The notes: generated from the sequence alone by a model not told the origin. Shown: positions 47,624 through 56,856, numbered from the stretch's first letter. The stretch: DNA of 62,486 nucleotides from Kingella pumchi (GCF_022288825.1 NZ_JAKOOW010000017.1:877-63362), one strand, 5' to 3'. Numbers and translations are program-made.

Positions 47624-48337
47624 ATGCAGCATCTGCTTATCGACACCACCAAAGTCCAAGCCAAATGGCGCCGCCTGCCCGTCGAAGGCTGGCGCATCAG
47701 CCTGTACGGCAGCGAAAAATCGCTCCGGCGCGTGCTGCCGCAGCTCGGTGCCGAATGCGGCCTGTGCGCCACCGGCAAACCGCTGCGCCGCATCGCCGCC
47801 GAAGCCGAAGCGGTACTCTCCGCCGAACCTGCCGCCCGCGTGGTGCTGGTTTCGCCACGCAAAAAGCTCAAACGGCTGGCCAAGCGTTTTCAGGCTGCCT
47901 ATCCGCAAGCCAGCGTGCGCTATGCCGCCAAATTCGGCAAAAAACTCGCCCGCCGGCTGCAGCGCTCTGAATCAGACAATGCCCCGCACAAGCAACCTGA
48001 AACGGCAAACGCCAAACTGCCGCTGCCCGCCGCGCCGCAGATGCCTGCCGTATTCACCCCGCCACCACCGCCCGCCGTCCGCACGGCCGCACCGAAGCAG
48101 CCTGAAAAAACCGCCGAGCCGGTGTTTACCCTGCTGGCCGATTGCGACCTGCCGCCGGTAAACGAAGCCGAAGTGCTGGCGCTCTTGAAGAAAAACCGTC
48201 CCAAGAAAAAAGCCGCGCTGATGCAGCTTCTGGCCGCCAAACTGCACAGCCCCGCGGCCGCCGCGCTGGTCTTGACCCGCCTGCTGCGCAGTGGCCGCAT
48301 CCGCATCGACGCCGCCGAAAACGTGCGCTACCGATAA
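47624..48337 (+). CDS. hypothetical protein, possible degenerate PIN/NYN-like domain plus winged helix
   Basis: A 237-residue basic protein. The N-terminal part (HLLIDTTKVQAKWRRLPVEG, VVLVSPRKKLKRLAKRFQAA) resembles the strand order of PIN-like nucleases but lacks their Asp set. A Pro-rich linker at about 135-165 leads to a C-terminal helical domain (NEAEVLALLKKNRPKKKAAL, AAALVLTRLLRSGRIRI) like a winged helix. It ends 25 bases before the NYN-LOTUS gene, so a joint function is likely. An uptake-sequence complement encodes RFQAAYP near residue 90. Confidence 0.5.
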   Translation: MQHLLIDTTKVQAKWRRLPVEGWRISLYGSEKSLRRVLPQLGAECGLCATGKPLRRIAAEAEAVLSAEPAARVVLVSPRKKLKRLAKRFQAAYPQASVRYAAKFGKKLARRLQRSESDNAPHKQPETANAKLPLPAAPQMPAVFTPPPPPAVRTAAPKQPEKTAEPVFTLLADCDLPPVNEAEVLALLKKNRPKKKAALMQLLAAKLHSPAAAALVLTRLLRSGRIRIDAAENVRYR

Positions 48338-48362
48338 ACCCGTTCCCGAAAGTTCCCGAAAA

Positions 48363-49556
48363 ATGACAACCGCCAACAACGCCAACACCAAGCTCGCCGT
48401 CCTGATCGACGCCGACAACGCCCCCGCCGACATCATCGACCGCCTGCTCGAAGAAATCGCCAAATACGGCATCGCCAGCGTCAAACGCATCTACGGCGAC
48501 TGGAGCCACGGCCTTTCCAAATGGAAAGCCGCACTCCTGCCCCACGCCATCATCCCCGTGCAGCAGTTTGCCTACACCAAAGGCAAAAACGCCACCGATA
48601 TGGCGCTGGTGATCGACGCCATGGACCTGCTTTACAGCGGCAATTTCGACGGCTTCTGCATCGTTTCCAGCGATTCCGACTTCACCCGCCTGGCCAGCCG
48701 CCTGCGCGAAAGCGGGCGCACCGTATACGGTTTCGGCGAAAAGAAAACCCCCGAAGCCTTCCGCAAAGCCTGCGACAAATTCGTTTACACCGAAATCTTC
48801 CGCCCCCACAAAAACCAAACCAAAGCCCGCAGCGACGGCAAAATCGCCGCCGGCGAAGCCGACAACGCCACCGAACCGGCCGCCGACGCCCTTACCCTGA
48901 TCAAACGTGCCGTGCGCGAAAATGCCGACGATCTCGGCTGGGCCAATCTCGGCCCCATCGGCAGCTACATCAACAAAACCAACCCCGATTTCGACTCCCG
49001 CCTTTACGGCTACGGCAAACTCTCGGAACTCATCAAATCCTTCGACATCTTCGAACACCGCACCGACAACAACCAGCTCCAAGTGCGCCGCCGCAGCGAC
49101 AAAGCCGCCGACAAAACCGAAAGCAGGCAGCCTGAAAGCCAAAAGCAGCCTGAAAACACCGCCAACAACGCCGATACCGTCGAAAGCCAAGCCAAAGGCC
49201 GCAAACCGCGCAAAACCGGCAGCGAAGGCAGCCTGAAAAGCCAAGAGAACGCCGCCGCAGAAACCCCGGCAGCCCAAGCCAAACCCGCCGCCAAAACCAA
49301 AAACGGCAAACTGCCGGTAACCCGCGTGATTCCCACCGTGCAGCAGGCCGTCGATGCCGCCGCCGACGTCGAAGGCTGGGCGCGCCTGAGCGACGTACTC
49401 AAACAGCTCGCCGCGCTCAACATCAACCCGCAAAACTACGGCTTCGACACCGACCGCGAACTGATTCACGCCATCTACGCCGACTGGCTGGAAATCAAAA
49501 AAGCCGGCCGCGGCGAGCGCCTGCGCGTAAACAAACGCTTTGTCAGCAAAGACTAA
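48363..49556 (+). CDS. NYN-domain RNase-like protein with LOTUS/OST-HTH domain
   Basis: A 397-residue protein. The NYN (PIN-like) domain covers about 10-145 with LAVLIDADNAPADI, GKNATDMALVIDAMDLL and FCIVSSDSDFTRLASRL, providing the acidic metal-binding residues. An OST-HTH/LOTUS domain (about 175-245, LIKRAVRENADDLGWANLGP through LSELIKSFDIFEHR) and a second helical domain at the C-terminus (VQQAVDAAADVEGWARLSDV) flank a Lys/Ala-rich linker. Such LabA/MARF1-type proteins are expected to cut RNA. The ATG at 48363 gives the natural start. Confidence 0.9.
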   Translation: MTTANNANTKLAVLIDADNAPADIIDRLLEEIAKYGIASVKRIYGDWSHGLSKWKAALLPHAIIPVQQFAYTKGKNATDMALVIDAMDLLYSGNFDGFCIVSSDSDFTRLASRLRESGRTVYGFGEKKTPEAFRKACDKFVYTEIFRPHKNQTKARSDGKIAAGEADNATEPAADALTLIKRAVRENADDLGWANLGPIGSYINKTNPDFDSRLYGYGKLSELIKSFDIFEHRTDNNQLQVRRRSDKAADKTESRQPESQKQPENTANNADTVESQAKGRKPRKTGSEGSLKSQENAAAETPAAQAKPAAKTKNGKLPVTRVIPTVQQAVDAAADVEGWARLSDVLKQLAALNINPQNYGFDTDRELIHAIYADWLEIKKAGRGERLRVNKRFVSKD

Positions 49557-49813
49557 ACCGCCGCTGCAGACTTTCAGGCTGCTTTTTGCCACACAAAGCA
49601 GCCTGAAAAACAAACCAAGCCGTCATTGTCCGCATAGCCAGCAATCTTGGCGGCATCCGAAGCGCCAGTTTTGCCAAATAGCGTTCCCCAAAACAAGGCA
49701 CCCGGCCGGGCAAAAATAAGCGGATACCCGATCGCCAATCGCCCGCCGCGTCTTAAAAATTTTCAGGCTGCCTTACACCCAAGCAACCTGAAATCCCCAA
49801 AAAGGACCGCACC
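49557..49813. other. intergenic region with uptake-sequence hairpins
   Basis: A hairpin TTTCAGGCTGCTTTTTGCC/AAGCAGCCTGAAAA at about 49574-49608 follows the NYN gene. Another uptake complement is near 49761. No gene is seen in 49609-49760. Confidence 0.5.
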
Positions 49814-50065
49814 ATGCGCGAACGCCTGCAAACCCTGTGGCGGCATTACCGCAAGCCGCTGATCCTGCTTGCCGCCGACGCTTTCTTCTACACCATACTC
49901 GGCGGCTCCACCGCCGAATGCAGCCGCTGCCCGATGCCGCCGATGAGCCCCTGGGAGCGCGGGCTGTTCGCCTTTTCCTATTTCCTGGTTTTCGTCGGCG
50001 TCTGGTGGATTGTCCTGATCGCCATGTCGCGCAGCAGCAGCGAATTTACAGACTTGGGCGGCTGA
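49814..50065 (+). CDS. small hypothetical membrane protein
   Basis: An 83-residue protein with two probable membrane helices (about 15-30 and 50-70, LFAFSYFLVFVGVWWIVLIA) linked by a loop with two Cys (ECSRCPMPP). AAAGGA precedes the ATG. The family is not recognised. Confidence 0.6.
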   Translation: MRERLQTLWRHYRKPLILLAADAFFYTILGGSTAECSRCPMPPMSPWERGLFAFSYFLVFVGVWWIVLIAMSRSSSEFTDLGG

Positions 50066-50119
50066 TTTTTCAGGCTGCCCAGCCAAAGCAGCCTGCAACC
50101 CATCTGCGCCCGCCAAAAG

Positions 50120-50251
50120 CATTTCAGGCTGCCTTGAATACCCAAGGCAGCCTGAAAATATTTGCCGCAGCGGCATTCGCAAAACCAAAGCGCGCCAACC
50201 AAAACAAAAGCAGCCTGAAAGCGGTAAACGCTGTTTCAGGCTGCTTTTTGA
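50120..50251. repeat. dispersed double-hairpin uptake-sequence repeat, copy 2
   Basis: Inverted, slightly shorter copy of the element at 42251-42402. Shared blocks include CCCAAGGCAGCCTGAAAATA extended through TTTGCCGCAGCGG, and AAAGCAGCCTGAAAGCGG extended through AAACGCTGTTTCAGG with a single difference. The middle differs by roughly 20 bases. Confidence 0.75.
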
Positions 50252-50293
50252 TATTTCGCAAGCATAGCAGCCTGAAAGCGGTTTTGGACGTTT

Positions 50294-51646
50294 TCAGACT
50301 GCTTTGCCGGCTGATGCTTTAGGCGGCAGTTGGCTGGTTTGCGGCGGTTCGATCCACGGCCAGCCGTAGCGGTGCAGGGTATCGCGCCATTGCGCCAGTG
50401 TTTCTTGCAGGCTGCCGGCGGCGGGATCGGTGCCGGCGGGCAGGTAGAGCTGAACGATCAGTCCGCCGGCGGCCTGCGCGGACAGGGTTTCCAGCCGGCG
50501 GGTCATGCCGCGGTCGGGCGGCAGGGTGGCGCGGATGCCGACCAGCAGCTGTACCGGTGCGGCGGCGTGTTGCAGGCGTTCGGCCAGCGCCGCCAGCTCG
50601 CTGCGTTCGGCAATCACGCCGCAGTCCTGCCAGTCGCGGCCGAGCAGGTCGCGGTACCAGTCGCGCTCGGGATGGGCGGTATCGAGCAGCAGCGCCCAAT
50701 GCTGGGCGGCGGCGGCCGGCAGCGCGGGCGCAGGCTGCGGGGTGTCGGCGCGGTAGTCGGCGGCGCTGTCGGTAATCCTGCGCTGCCAGCGGCCGATAAT
50801 GGTTTGGTAATAGGGCTGCGACCAGTCGGGCTCCAGACGGCCGCGGCCGTGCCACAGGCAGAACAGCCACGCTGCGGCGCGCGGCAGCAGGCCGTAGCAG
50901 ACGATGCTGCCCAGCAGCAGCCCCGCCCAGGCGGCGGCATCGCCGGCCTGCGCCTGATTGCGGTTGGCGGCAACGGCGGCGGCATCGGGCACGGCAAAGC
51001 CGAGTTTGGCCGGCAGCCAGCCCAGCACCTGCACCAGATGGCCGAAAGCGGCGCTGTCCAACAGCGTGCTTTCCCAGTTGAAGCCGTACTGGCGCACCGA
51101 GAGCATTAGCAGTACCGCCAGCGTCATGCCGCCCAGCGCCGCCAGCGAGAGCCGGTGCATGGCCGCGCCCAAACGCCAGCGCTGCACGGTTTGGCCGGCG
51201 GCTTCGGCATACAGCCGCAGCATCGCTTGGGAAACGGCGTCTTTGCCGCGCAGCCAGTTGTCCGGCGCCAGCAGCGTTTTCGGCGGACGCCGGCCGAGCG
51301 CCGATACCAGCCACAGCAGCAGCATCACGCTGTGGACGCTGAGCACGCCGGCCAGCAGCAGCAGGAAATTCAGGCTGCGTTGCGCCATCAGCGCCCAGCC
51401 GGCGGCAAAGCCGGCACCGAGCCACAGCAGCGTGGCCAGCCGCAGCAACTGGTGCAGACGGCGCTCGTGGGCGGCCAGGCGGTCGCGCAGCGCGTGGTCG
51501 CGGTCGGCCATTTCGGCGCGGCGCGCCAGCCGCTCGGCAAAGGGCAGCGGGCTGTCGCGCAGGCTCTCTTCGGCCACGCGCGGGTCGGCGGAAAAAACAT
51601 GGCCGCGCTGCTCGAGCAGGCGGACGAGTTCGGTTAGAAAATACAT
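50294..51646 (-). CDS. DUF2868 family membrane protein
   Basis: A 450-residue protein with four to six membrane helices (around 75-125, 170-190 and 250-280) and a large C-terminal domain that reads like a DUF2868 Rossmann-like part (HWALLLDTAHPERDWYRDLL, VQLLVGIRATLPPDRGM). I start at ATG 51646 because the upstream in-frame start at 51685 would place the -10 box inside the gene. The usual partner, a DUF3482 GTPase gene, is not adjacent. Its function is unknown. Confidence 0.85.
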   Translation of the reverse strand: MYFLTELVRLLEQRGHVFSADPRVAEESLRDSPLPFAERLARRAEMADRDHALRDRLAAHERRLHQLLRLATLLWLGAGFAAGWALMAQRSLNFLLLLAGVLSVHSVMLLLWLVSALGRRPPKTLLAPDNWLRGKDAVSQAMLRLYAEAAGQTVQRWRLGAAMHRLSLAALGGMTLAVLLMLSVRQYGFNWESTLLDSAAFGHLVQVLGWLPAKLGFAVPDAAAVAANRNQAQAGDAAAWAGLLLGSIVCYGLLPRAAAWLFCLWHGRGRLEPDWSQPYYQTIIGRWQRRITDSAADYRADTPQPAPALPAAAAQHWALLLDTAHPERDWYRDLLGRDWQDCGVIAERSELAALAERLQHAAAPVQLLVGIRATLPPDRGMTRRLETLSAQAAGGLIVQLYLPAGTDPAAGSLQETLAQWRDTLHRYGWPWIEPPQTSQLPPKASAGKAV

Positions 51647-51673
51647 GGCGTCGCGGGCGGTTGAAAGCGGCGG

Positions 51674-51679
51674 ATTATA
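51674..51679 (-). promoter_or_regulatory. -10 box of the DUF2868 gene
   Basis: TATAAT followed by CCGCCGC on the minus strand, 28 bases before the ATG at 51646. It rules out the longer open frame. Confidence 0.6.
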
Positions 51680-51931
51680 GCGCAAGTGTCGCGCTTCTCA
51701 GGCAGCCTGAAACGGCTTTTGGGTGCTTTCAGGCTGCTTGCGTTAGGGACTGTTGTTGCGGGACAAAGCAGCCTGAAAGCGGATAGCGGCACCCTGCCCC
51801 AAGCGTTTGGCTTTTCAGGCTGCTTTGAAACGCCATCCGGCGGCGTGTTTTTCAGAACTTTCAGGCAGCCTGAAAGTTCTGTCGGCAAAAAAACCGCACG
51901 CCAAAGCGTGCGATCGGATGGGAGACGGTGC

Positions 51932-53428
51932 TTATTTTTTACCTTTGGCGGCGTCTTTGCCTTTGGCGGTTTTGTCGTCGGTTTTCTTGGCAGCGGCCAG
52001 GCCGAGCGATTTTTGCCATTGGGCGGGGTCTTTGACCAGTTCGAGCGCTTTGCGCAGCTGGTCGTCTTTGCTCGGATCGGGTTTGCGGCGGGAGCCGACA
52101 TCTTCGTCTTTGTCTTTTTTGCCGTCTTTGGCTTTGGCCTGCTTGGCGGCTTTTTCCGCTTCTTCGGCCTGCTGCTCCAAGACGCCGCCTTTGACTTCGT
52201 TGGCGCCGGTGGGGTTGTTGATGTGGCCGGAGAGGTCGGCTTCGCGGCTCTCGAAGGTGCGGTTTTTATCCTGCACTTCCACATCAGGCAGGATGCCGGT
52301 GGCTTGGATCGAGCGGTCTTTGGGCGTGTAGTAGAGCGCGGTGGTGATTTTCAGCGCGCCGCCGTTGCTCATCGGGATCACCGACTGCACCGAGCCTTTG
52401 CCGAAGCTGCGGGTGCCGACCAATACCGCACGGCGGTGATCCTGCAGCGCGCCGGCCACGATTTCGGAAGCAGATGCGGAACCGGAGTTGATCAAAACGG
52501 CCATCGGCACGGTTTTGATTTCCGGCGGCAGGTCTTTGAGCGGGTCGCCGCCCGGGGCAAGCAGATAGTCTTCGGGGCGGGATTTGAGTTCCATCGCCGA
52601 GCGGTTGTCGCGGCCTTTGGTGCTGACCACCAGCAAATCGGGCTTCAGGAAGGCTGCCGATACGCCGACCGCGCCGTTGAGCAGGCCGCCGGGGTCGTCG
52701 CGCAAATCAAGAATCACGCCTTTGAGCGGGCCTTTGTTTTCTTTGGAAAGCGCGGCAATCGCTTCGGCCAGCGCCGGCACGGTGCGCTCTTGGAACTGGC
52801 TGACACGCACATAGCCGTAGCCGTCTTCCAGCAGGTGGTGGCGCACGCTTTTCACTTTGATCATGGCGCGGGTGATGTTGACCACAATCGGCTTGGTGCT
52901 GTCTTTGCGCGACAGGGTCAGGGTGATTTTGGTACCGGGTTTGCCGCGCATTTTTTTCACCGCGTCGGTAACGCTCATGCCGCGTGTGGATTCGTTGTCG
53001 ATTTTGACGATGAAGTCGCCGCTTTTTACGCCGGCACGCTCGGCGGGCGTGTCTTCAATCGGCGAGACCACTTTGACAAAGCCGTCTTCCGCGCCGATTT
53101 CCATGCCCAGGCCGCCGAATTCGCCGCTGGTGCTCTCCTGCATGTCGGCATAGCCTTCTTTGTTCATATATTCGGAGTGCGGATCAAGGCCGGAAACCAT
53201 GCCTTTGATGGCGTTTTCGATCAGTTTTTCGTCTTTTTCGTCGCTCACGTAATTGGCTTTCACCTGACTGTAAACTTCGGCCATATTGCGCAGGGACGAG
53301 ATCGGCAGCCCTTCTTTTTTCTCGGCGGCCTTATCGGCGGCGATCGACTGGGCGCTGACCGTCAGCACGGCGCCGGTTAAGGCGCCCATAGTGTAAAGGG
53401 CGATTTTTTTCCAAGTTTGCTGAGCCAT
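51932..53428 (-). CDS. ctpA: C-terminal processing protease (S41 family, CtpA-like)
   Basis: A 498-residue periplasmic serine protease. The signal or anchor helix is near 8-30. A PDZ domain spans about 100-180 (GGLGMEIGAEDGFVKVVSPI, AGVKSGDFIVKIDN). The S41 catalytic Ser is S319 in INSGSASASEIVAGAL and Lys K344 in TRSFGKGSVQ. The last 100 residues are Lys/Ala/Asp-rich and probably disordered. Such proteases process or degrade envelope proteins with unstructured C-termini, often with an adaptor lipoprotein. It is flanked by uptake-sequence repeats. Confidence 0.95.
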   Translation of the reverse strand: MAQQTWKKIALYTMGALTGAVLTVSAQSIAADKAAEKKEGLPISSLRNMAEVYSQVKANYVSDEKDEKLIENAIKGMVSGLDPHSEYMNKEGYADMQESTSGEFGGLGMEIGAEDGFVKVVSPIEDTPAERAGVKSGDFIVKIDNESTRGMSVTDAVKKMRGKPGTKITLTLSRKDSTKPIVVNITRAMIKVKSVRHHLLEDGYGYVRVSQFQERTVPALAEAIAALSKENKGPLKGVILDLRDDPGGLLNGAVGVSAAFLKPDLLVVSTKGRDNRSAMELKSRPEDYLLAPGGDPLKDLPPEIKTVPMAVLINSGSASASEIVAGALQDHRRAVLVGTRSFGKGSVQSVIPMSNGGALKITTALYYTPKDRSIQATGILPDVEVQDKNRTFESREADLSGHINNPTGANEVKGGVLEQQAEEAEKAAKQAKAKDGKKDKDEDVGSRRKPDPSKDDQLRKALELVKDPAQWQKSLGLAAAKKTDDKTAKGKDAAKGKK

Positions 53429-53624
53429 CGGCTGGTTCTCCGTCGGCCGCCTAAAGGCAGCCTGAAAAATACACTCAGGTTTTGCCCGCAGGCAGCCTGA
53501 AATCGAAAAAGGCGTAAGGGTATGTGATTTTTGGGACGATGGAAAGTGGCGGTGGGAAAATTTGGCAAAATTTTGCGTTGGCGCGGCATTTTCTGCTGCG
53601 CCCCAAGCGTGCGGACGGCAGTTT
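53429..53624. other. intergenic region upstream of ctpA
   Basis: Two uptake sequences (about 53457-53468 and 53491-53502) lie here. No gene. The convergent or tandem signals that drive ctpA were not located with confidence. Confidence 0.4.
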
Positions 53625-55286
53625 TCAGGCTGCCTGAAAACCGGCTTGGTCTTGGGAGAGCCAGTATTGGGCCGCCGCTACGCCCCAATGCGCGGCTTCT
53701 TCAAACACTGAATAGCCGCTCAAATCGCTGTGGGCAAAGACAATGCGCGAGCGGTGGCGGCGCAGCGCCAGCGTTGGTGCATCGTCCAGATAACCCGGCA
53801 GCGGCACGCGCATGCCGTGGCCGCGCACGCAGATATCGACCGCTTCCACCCGCCGCCAGAAACCGCGCCCGTAGGCCGCCAGCAGATCCTGCGCCGCTTC
53901 GGCCAGCAAATCGTCGGCGGATGCCGCCAGCAGACGGCGGCGCACGCTTTGCGGGTCGGCCATATCGAGTGCGGTGTAGGCGGTGAGCAGGGTGCGCTCG
54001 GGCGGTGCGCGGCGGATAAATTGGTTGGTGGCGCAGACAAAACCCAGCCCGCGGCTGCCGTGCACCACGTTGTCCCACGCCAGCTCGCTGCCGCCGCGCT
54101 CGGCGGGAAAGCCTGCCAGCGCGAAATTGGCCACCAGCCACGGCGCATAGGCAGCCTGAAAACGGCTGCCGGCAAAACCGTAGCGCTGCGGTGCAGCAAT
54201 AATCCGTGCCGCCGCCATCAGCGGCATCGCGCACAGCACGCGGCGGGCGCGCACCAGCGTCTGGCGGCCGCTGGTATTGTGGCGCAGCAGCACCGCCACG
54301 CCGTCGGCATCTTCCGCAATCGACAAAGCCGATACGTCGCAGCTGGCGGGGCGGGCAAAAGTCCATTCGCGCGCTTCAGGCAGCCGCGCCAGCGTTTGCA
54401 AGCCCGCCTTTTCGCGCAGACATTGCGACAGTTTTTCCAAGCCCTGCGGCCAAGTCAGCACCGGCGTGTGGCCGCTGTGGCCGCGGGCGGCGAAATAATG
54501 CAGGCCGGCGAAAGCCGAAACGGCGGCGATGCCCCGGCCGTAGTCGTCGCGGCAGCAGTAGTCCAGATACCACAAAAGCGCGGGCGAACGGTAGCCCTGC
54601 GCCGCCAGCCATTGGGCGAAGGTTTGGCTGTCAAGGCTGCGCCAGCGGCTGTCGGCGGACGATTCGCTTACCGGTATGGCAAACAGCTTGCGCCCGTCGC
54701 TGCCGTATTGCTGCGCCAGCCGGGCGGTCAGCGCGAAAAAACGGCGGCTGTCCTTGTCTTGCGCCGGCAGCAGGCTGCTTTGCCAGCGGCCGTTCAACAG
54801 CAGGCGCTCGTCGGGCTGGCTGACCAGGTCTTCGTCGCGGTAAAGCGGCTCGCCCGCCGCGTTTATCCCCGCCACCATGCCGAAATCGTCGAGCATCAGC
54901 CGCACCGCCGCACTTTCGCGCGAAGGCTGTGCCAGATAATGCGCGCCGCTGGGAGCGGCAAGCGTGCCGTGGAGGTAGGCGGCGTTGTTGCCGTTGCGCT
55001 CGAAGCCTTCGGCGAGCAGAAAATCGTGTACGCCGTGGCGCGCCAGATACCATGCCGCGCTCAAGGCCGCCGCGCCGCTGCCGAGTATCAGCGTATTGCA
55101 GCGGTGTTCCGACTGCGGGGCAGCCTGAAAAGTGCCGTCGCGCACATCGTGCCCCGCCGGCAGGCCGGCATAGCGCACGCGCACCGGCGGGCGCGGATTG
55201 AGCCAGCGCCAGCCCGCCCACGATGCGGCGGCGCTGCCGGCAAAAAGCGCGGCATTGCTGAGAAAACGGCGGCGGGAAATCGGCAT
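53625..55286 (-). CDS. Tat-exported FAD/NAD(P)-binding oxidoreductase
   Basis: A 553-residue protein. A Tat signal (SRRRFLSNAALFAGSAAASW) starts at residue 4. The FAD-binding NTLILGSGAAALSAAWYLARHG is near 65-85 and FLLAEGFERNGNN follows. An amine-oxidase-like C-terminus with VFAHSDLSGYSVFEEAAHWG binds the rest of FAD. The ATG 55286 is chosen because the TATAAT box lies at 55324-55329, inside the longer frame. The last five residues and stop (GFQAA) come from an uptake sequence. The substrate is unknown. Confidence 0.8.
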   Translation of the reverse strand: MPISRRRFLSNAALFAGSAAASWAGWRWLNPRPPVRVRYAGLPAGHDVRDGTFQAAPQSEHRCNTLILGSGAAALSAAWYLARHGVHDFLLAEGFERNGNNAAYLHGTLAAPSGAHYLAQPSRESAAVRLMLDDFGMVAGINAAGEPLYRDEDLVSQPDERLLLNGRWQSSLLPAQDKDSRRFFALTARLAQQYGSDGRKLFAIPVSESSADSRWRSLDSQTFAQWLAAQGYRSPALLWYLDYCCRDDYGRGIAAVSAFAGLHYFAARGHSGHTPVLTWPQGLEKLSQCLREKAGLQTLARLPEAREWTFARPASCDVSALSIAEDADGVAVLLRHNTSGRQTLVRARRVLCAMPLMAAARIIAAPQRYGFAGSRFQAAYAPWLVANFALAGFPAERGGSELAWDNVVHGSRGLGFVCATNQFIRRAPPERTLLTAYTALDMADPQSVRRRLLAASADDLLAEAAQDLLAAYGRGFWRRVEAVDICVRGHGMRVPLPGYLDDAPTLALRRHRSRIVFAHSDLSGYSVFEEAAHWGVAAAQYWLSQDQAGFQAA

Positions 55287-55323
55287 ATCGGCGGCGGGAG
55301 CGGCGGGAACACGAAAGGCGCGG

Positions 55324-55329
55324 ATTATA
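55324..55329 (-). promoter_or_regulatory. -10 box of the Tat-exported oxidoreductase gene
   Basis: TATAAT followed by CCGCGCC on the minus strand, 38 bases before the start at 55286. Confidence 0.55.
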
Positions 55330-55459
55330 CGGCAGCGGCAGGCGTTTTTGCTTTTCAGGCAGCCTGACGGCACAGGCAGCCTGAAAGCCGTTTGCCGCGC
55401 CTTTCAGGCTGCCTGCTTCTGCTAAAATCGCCCTTTTTCATACCGCCCGCGAGAGAGCC

Positions 55460-56785
55460 ATGCACGAAATCAAATGCCCGCACTGCCACACCGCCTTCAC
55501 CATCAACGAAGCGAGCTACGCCGACATTCTCAACCAAGTCCGCACCCAAGAATTCCAAGCCGAAGTGCATGAGCGGCTCGCCCAAGCCCAAGCGCAGGCG
55601 AAAAGCGAAATGGCGGCGCAAGAAGCCAAAGCCCAGCAGCAATACAGCCAAAATCTCGCGCAAAAAGACGCGCAAATCGCCGCGCTCCAGCACCAAATCG
55701 CCGGCCACGAAAAAGACAGCCAGCTCGCCATCGCCAACGCATCAGGCAGCCTGAAAACCGAGTTAGCCGAAAAAGAGCGCCAACTTGCCGAGCTGCAAAC
55801 GCAAAACCAAGCACTCGCCCAACGCATGACGCTGGAGCGCGAACTCGCCATCCGCGAAGCCCTGTCCGCCAAAGAGCGCGAACTCTCCGCGCTTGCCGCC
55901 CAACTGCAACTGCGCGACAGCGAAAACCAACTCGCCCAAAACGCCCTGCGCGAGCGCTACGAAATCCAGCTCAAACACAAAGACGAAGAAGTCGCCTTCT
56001 ACAAAGACTTCAAAGCCCGCCAGTCCACCAAAATGGTGGGCGAAAGCCTGGAAGCCCATTGCGAAACCGAGTTCAACCGCATCCGTACCACCGCTTTTCC
56101 GCAGGCCAAATTCGGCAAGGACAACGACGCTTCCGGCGGCAGCAAGGGCGACTACATCTTTCGCGAAAGCGACGAGCATGGCAACGAAATCATCTCGATT
56201 ATGTTTGAGATGAAAAACGAAGGCGACGAAACCGCCAGCAAAAAGAAAAACGAGCATTTTTTCAAAGAACTCGACAAAGACCGCCGCGAAAAATCCTGCG
56301 AATACGCGGTGTTGGTGTCGCTGCTGGAAAACGACAACGAGCTGTATAACGGCGGCATCGTCGATGTTTCCTACGCCTACCCGAAAATGTATGTGGTGCG
56401 GCCGCAGTTTTTTCTGCCCATCATCTCGCTGCTGCGCAATGCCGCGCTCAATTCGCTGCAATACAAGCAGGAAGTGGCGCAGATGCGCGCGCAGAATATC
56501 GACATCACCAATTTTGAAAACGAGCTGGACGACTTCCGCGAAAAGTTCGGGCGCAACTACCGCCTGGCCAGCGAGAAGTTTCAGGCTGCCATCAAGCATA
56601 TTGACGACACCATCCGCCACTTAGAAAAAACCAAAGCCGACCTGCTCGGCGCCGAAAACAACCTGCGCCTTGCCAACAACAAAGCCGAAGATTTGACCGT
56701 GAAAAAACTCACGCGCAAAAATCCGACCATGAAAGCCGCCTTCGCCAAGCTGGCTGCCGAGCAGGCGCAGGACGAGCAAGACTGA
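55460..56785 (+). CDS. DUF2130 family protein
   Basis: A 441-residue cytosolic protein. It begins HEIKCPHCHTAFTINEASYADI (a CxxC mini zinc-finger), continues with a long coiled coil (about 30-190, Glu/Gln/Lys-rich), and ends with the conserved DUF2130 domain, which looks nuclease-like: FKARQSTKMVGESLEAHCET, DASGGSKGDYIFRE, ISIMFEMKNEGDET. The E-x-K pattern in MFEMKNE recalls PD-(D/E)xK nucleases, as inference. An intragenic uptake sequence encodes SGSLKTEL in the coiled coil. TAAAAT with a CGCCC discriminator lies about 35 bases upstream. Confidence 0.9.
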   Translation: MHEIKCPHCHTAFTINEASYADILNQVRTQEFQAEVHERLAQAQAQAKSEMAAQEAKAQQQYSQNLAQKDAQIAALQHQIAGHEKDSQLAIANASGSLKTELAEKERQLAELQTQNQALAQRMTLERELAIREALSAKERELSALAAQLQLRDSENQLAQNALRERYEIQLKHKDEEVAFYKDFKARQSTKMVGESLEAHCETEFNRIRTTAFPQAKFGKDNDASGGSKGDYIFRESDEHGNEIISIMFEMKNEGDETASKKKNEHFFKELDKDRREKSCEYAVLVSLLENDNELYNGGIVDVSYAYPKMYVVRPQFFLPIISLLRNAALNSLQYKQEVAQMRAQNIDITNFENELDDFREKFGRNYRLASEKFQAAIKHIDDTIRHLEKTKADLLGAENNLRLANNKAEDLTVKKLTRKNPTMKAAFAKLAAEQAQDEQD

Positions 56786-56856
56786 AAGCCGCTAATTTTG
56801 CGCTCATTCGGCAGCGCTAAGATGGCCGGCGTTTACCCGCAACGAAAGGACAAAAA

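Noticed and set aside
50319..51425. A 368-residue Arg/Ala-rich frame overlapping DUF2868 on the same strand
   Set aside because: It is the +1/-1 shadow of the DUF2868 gene, with composition typical of GC-rich frame shadows and no start signal.
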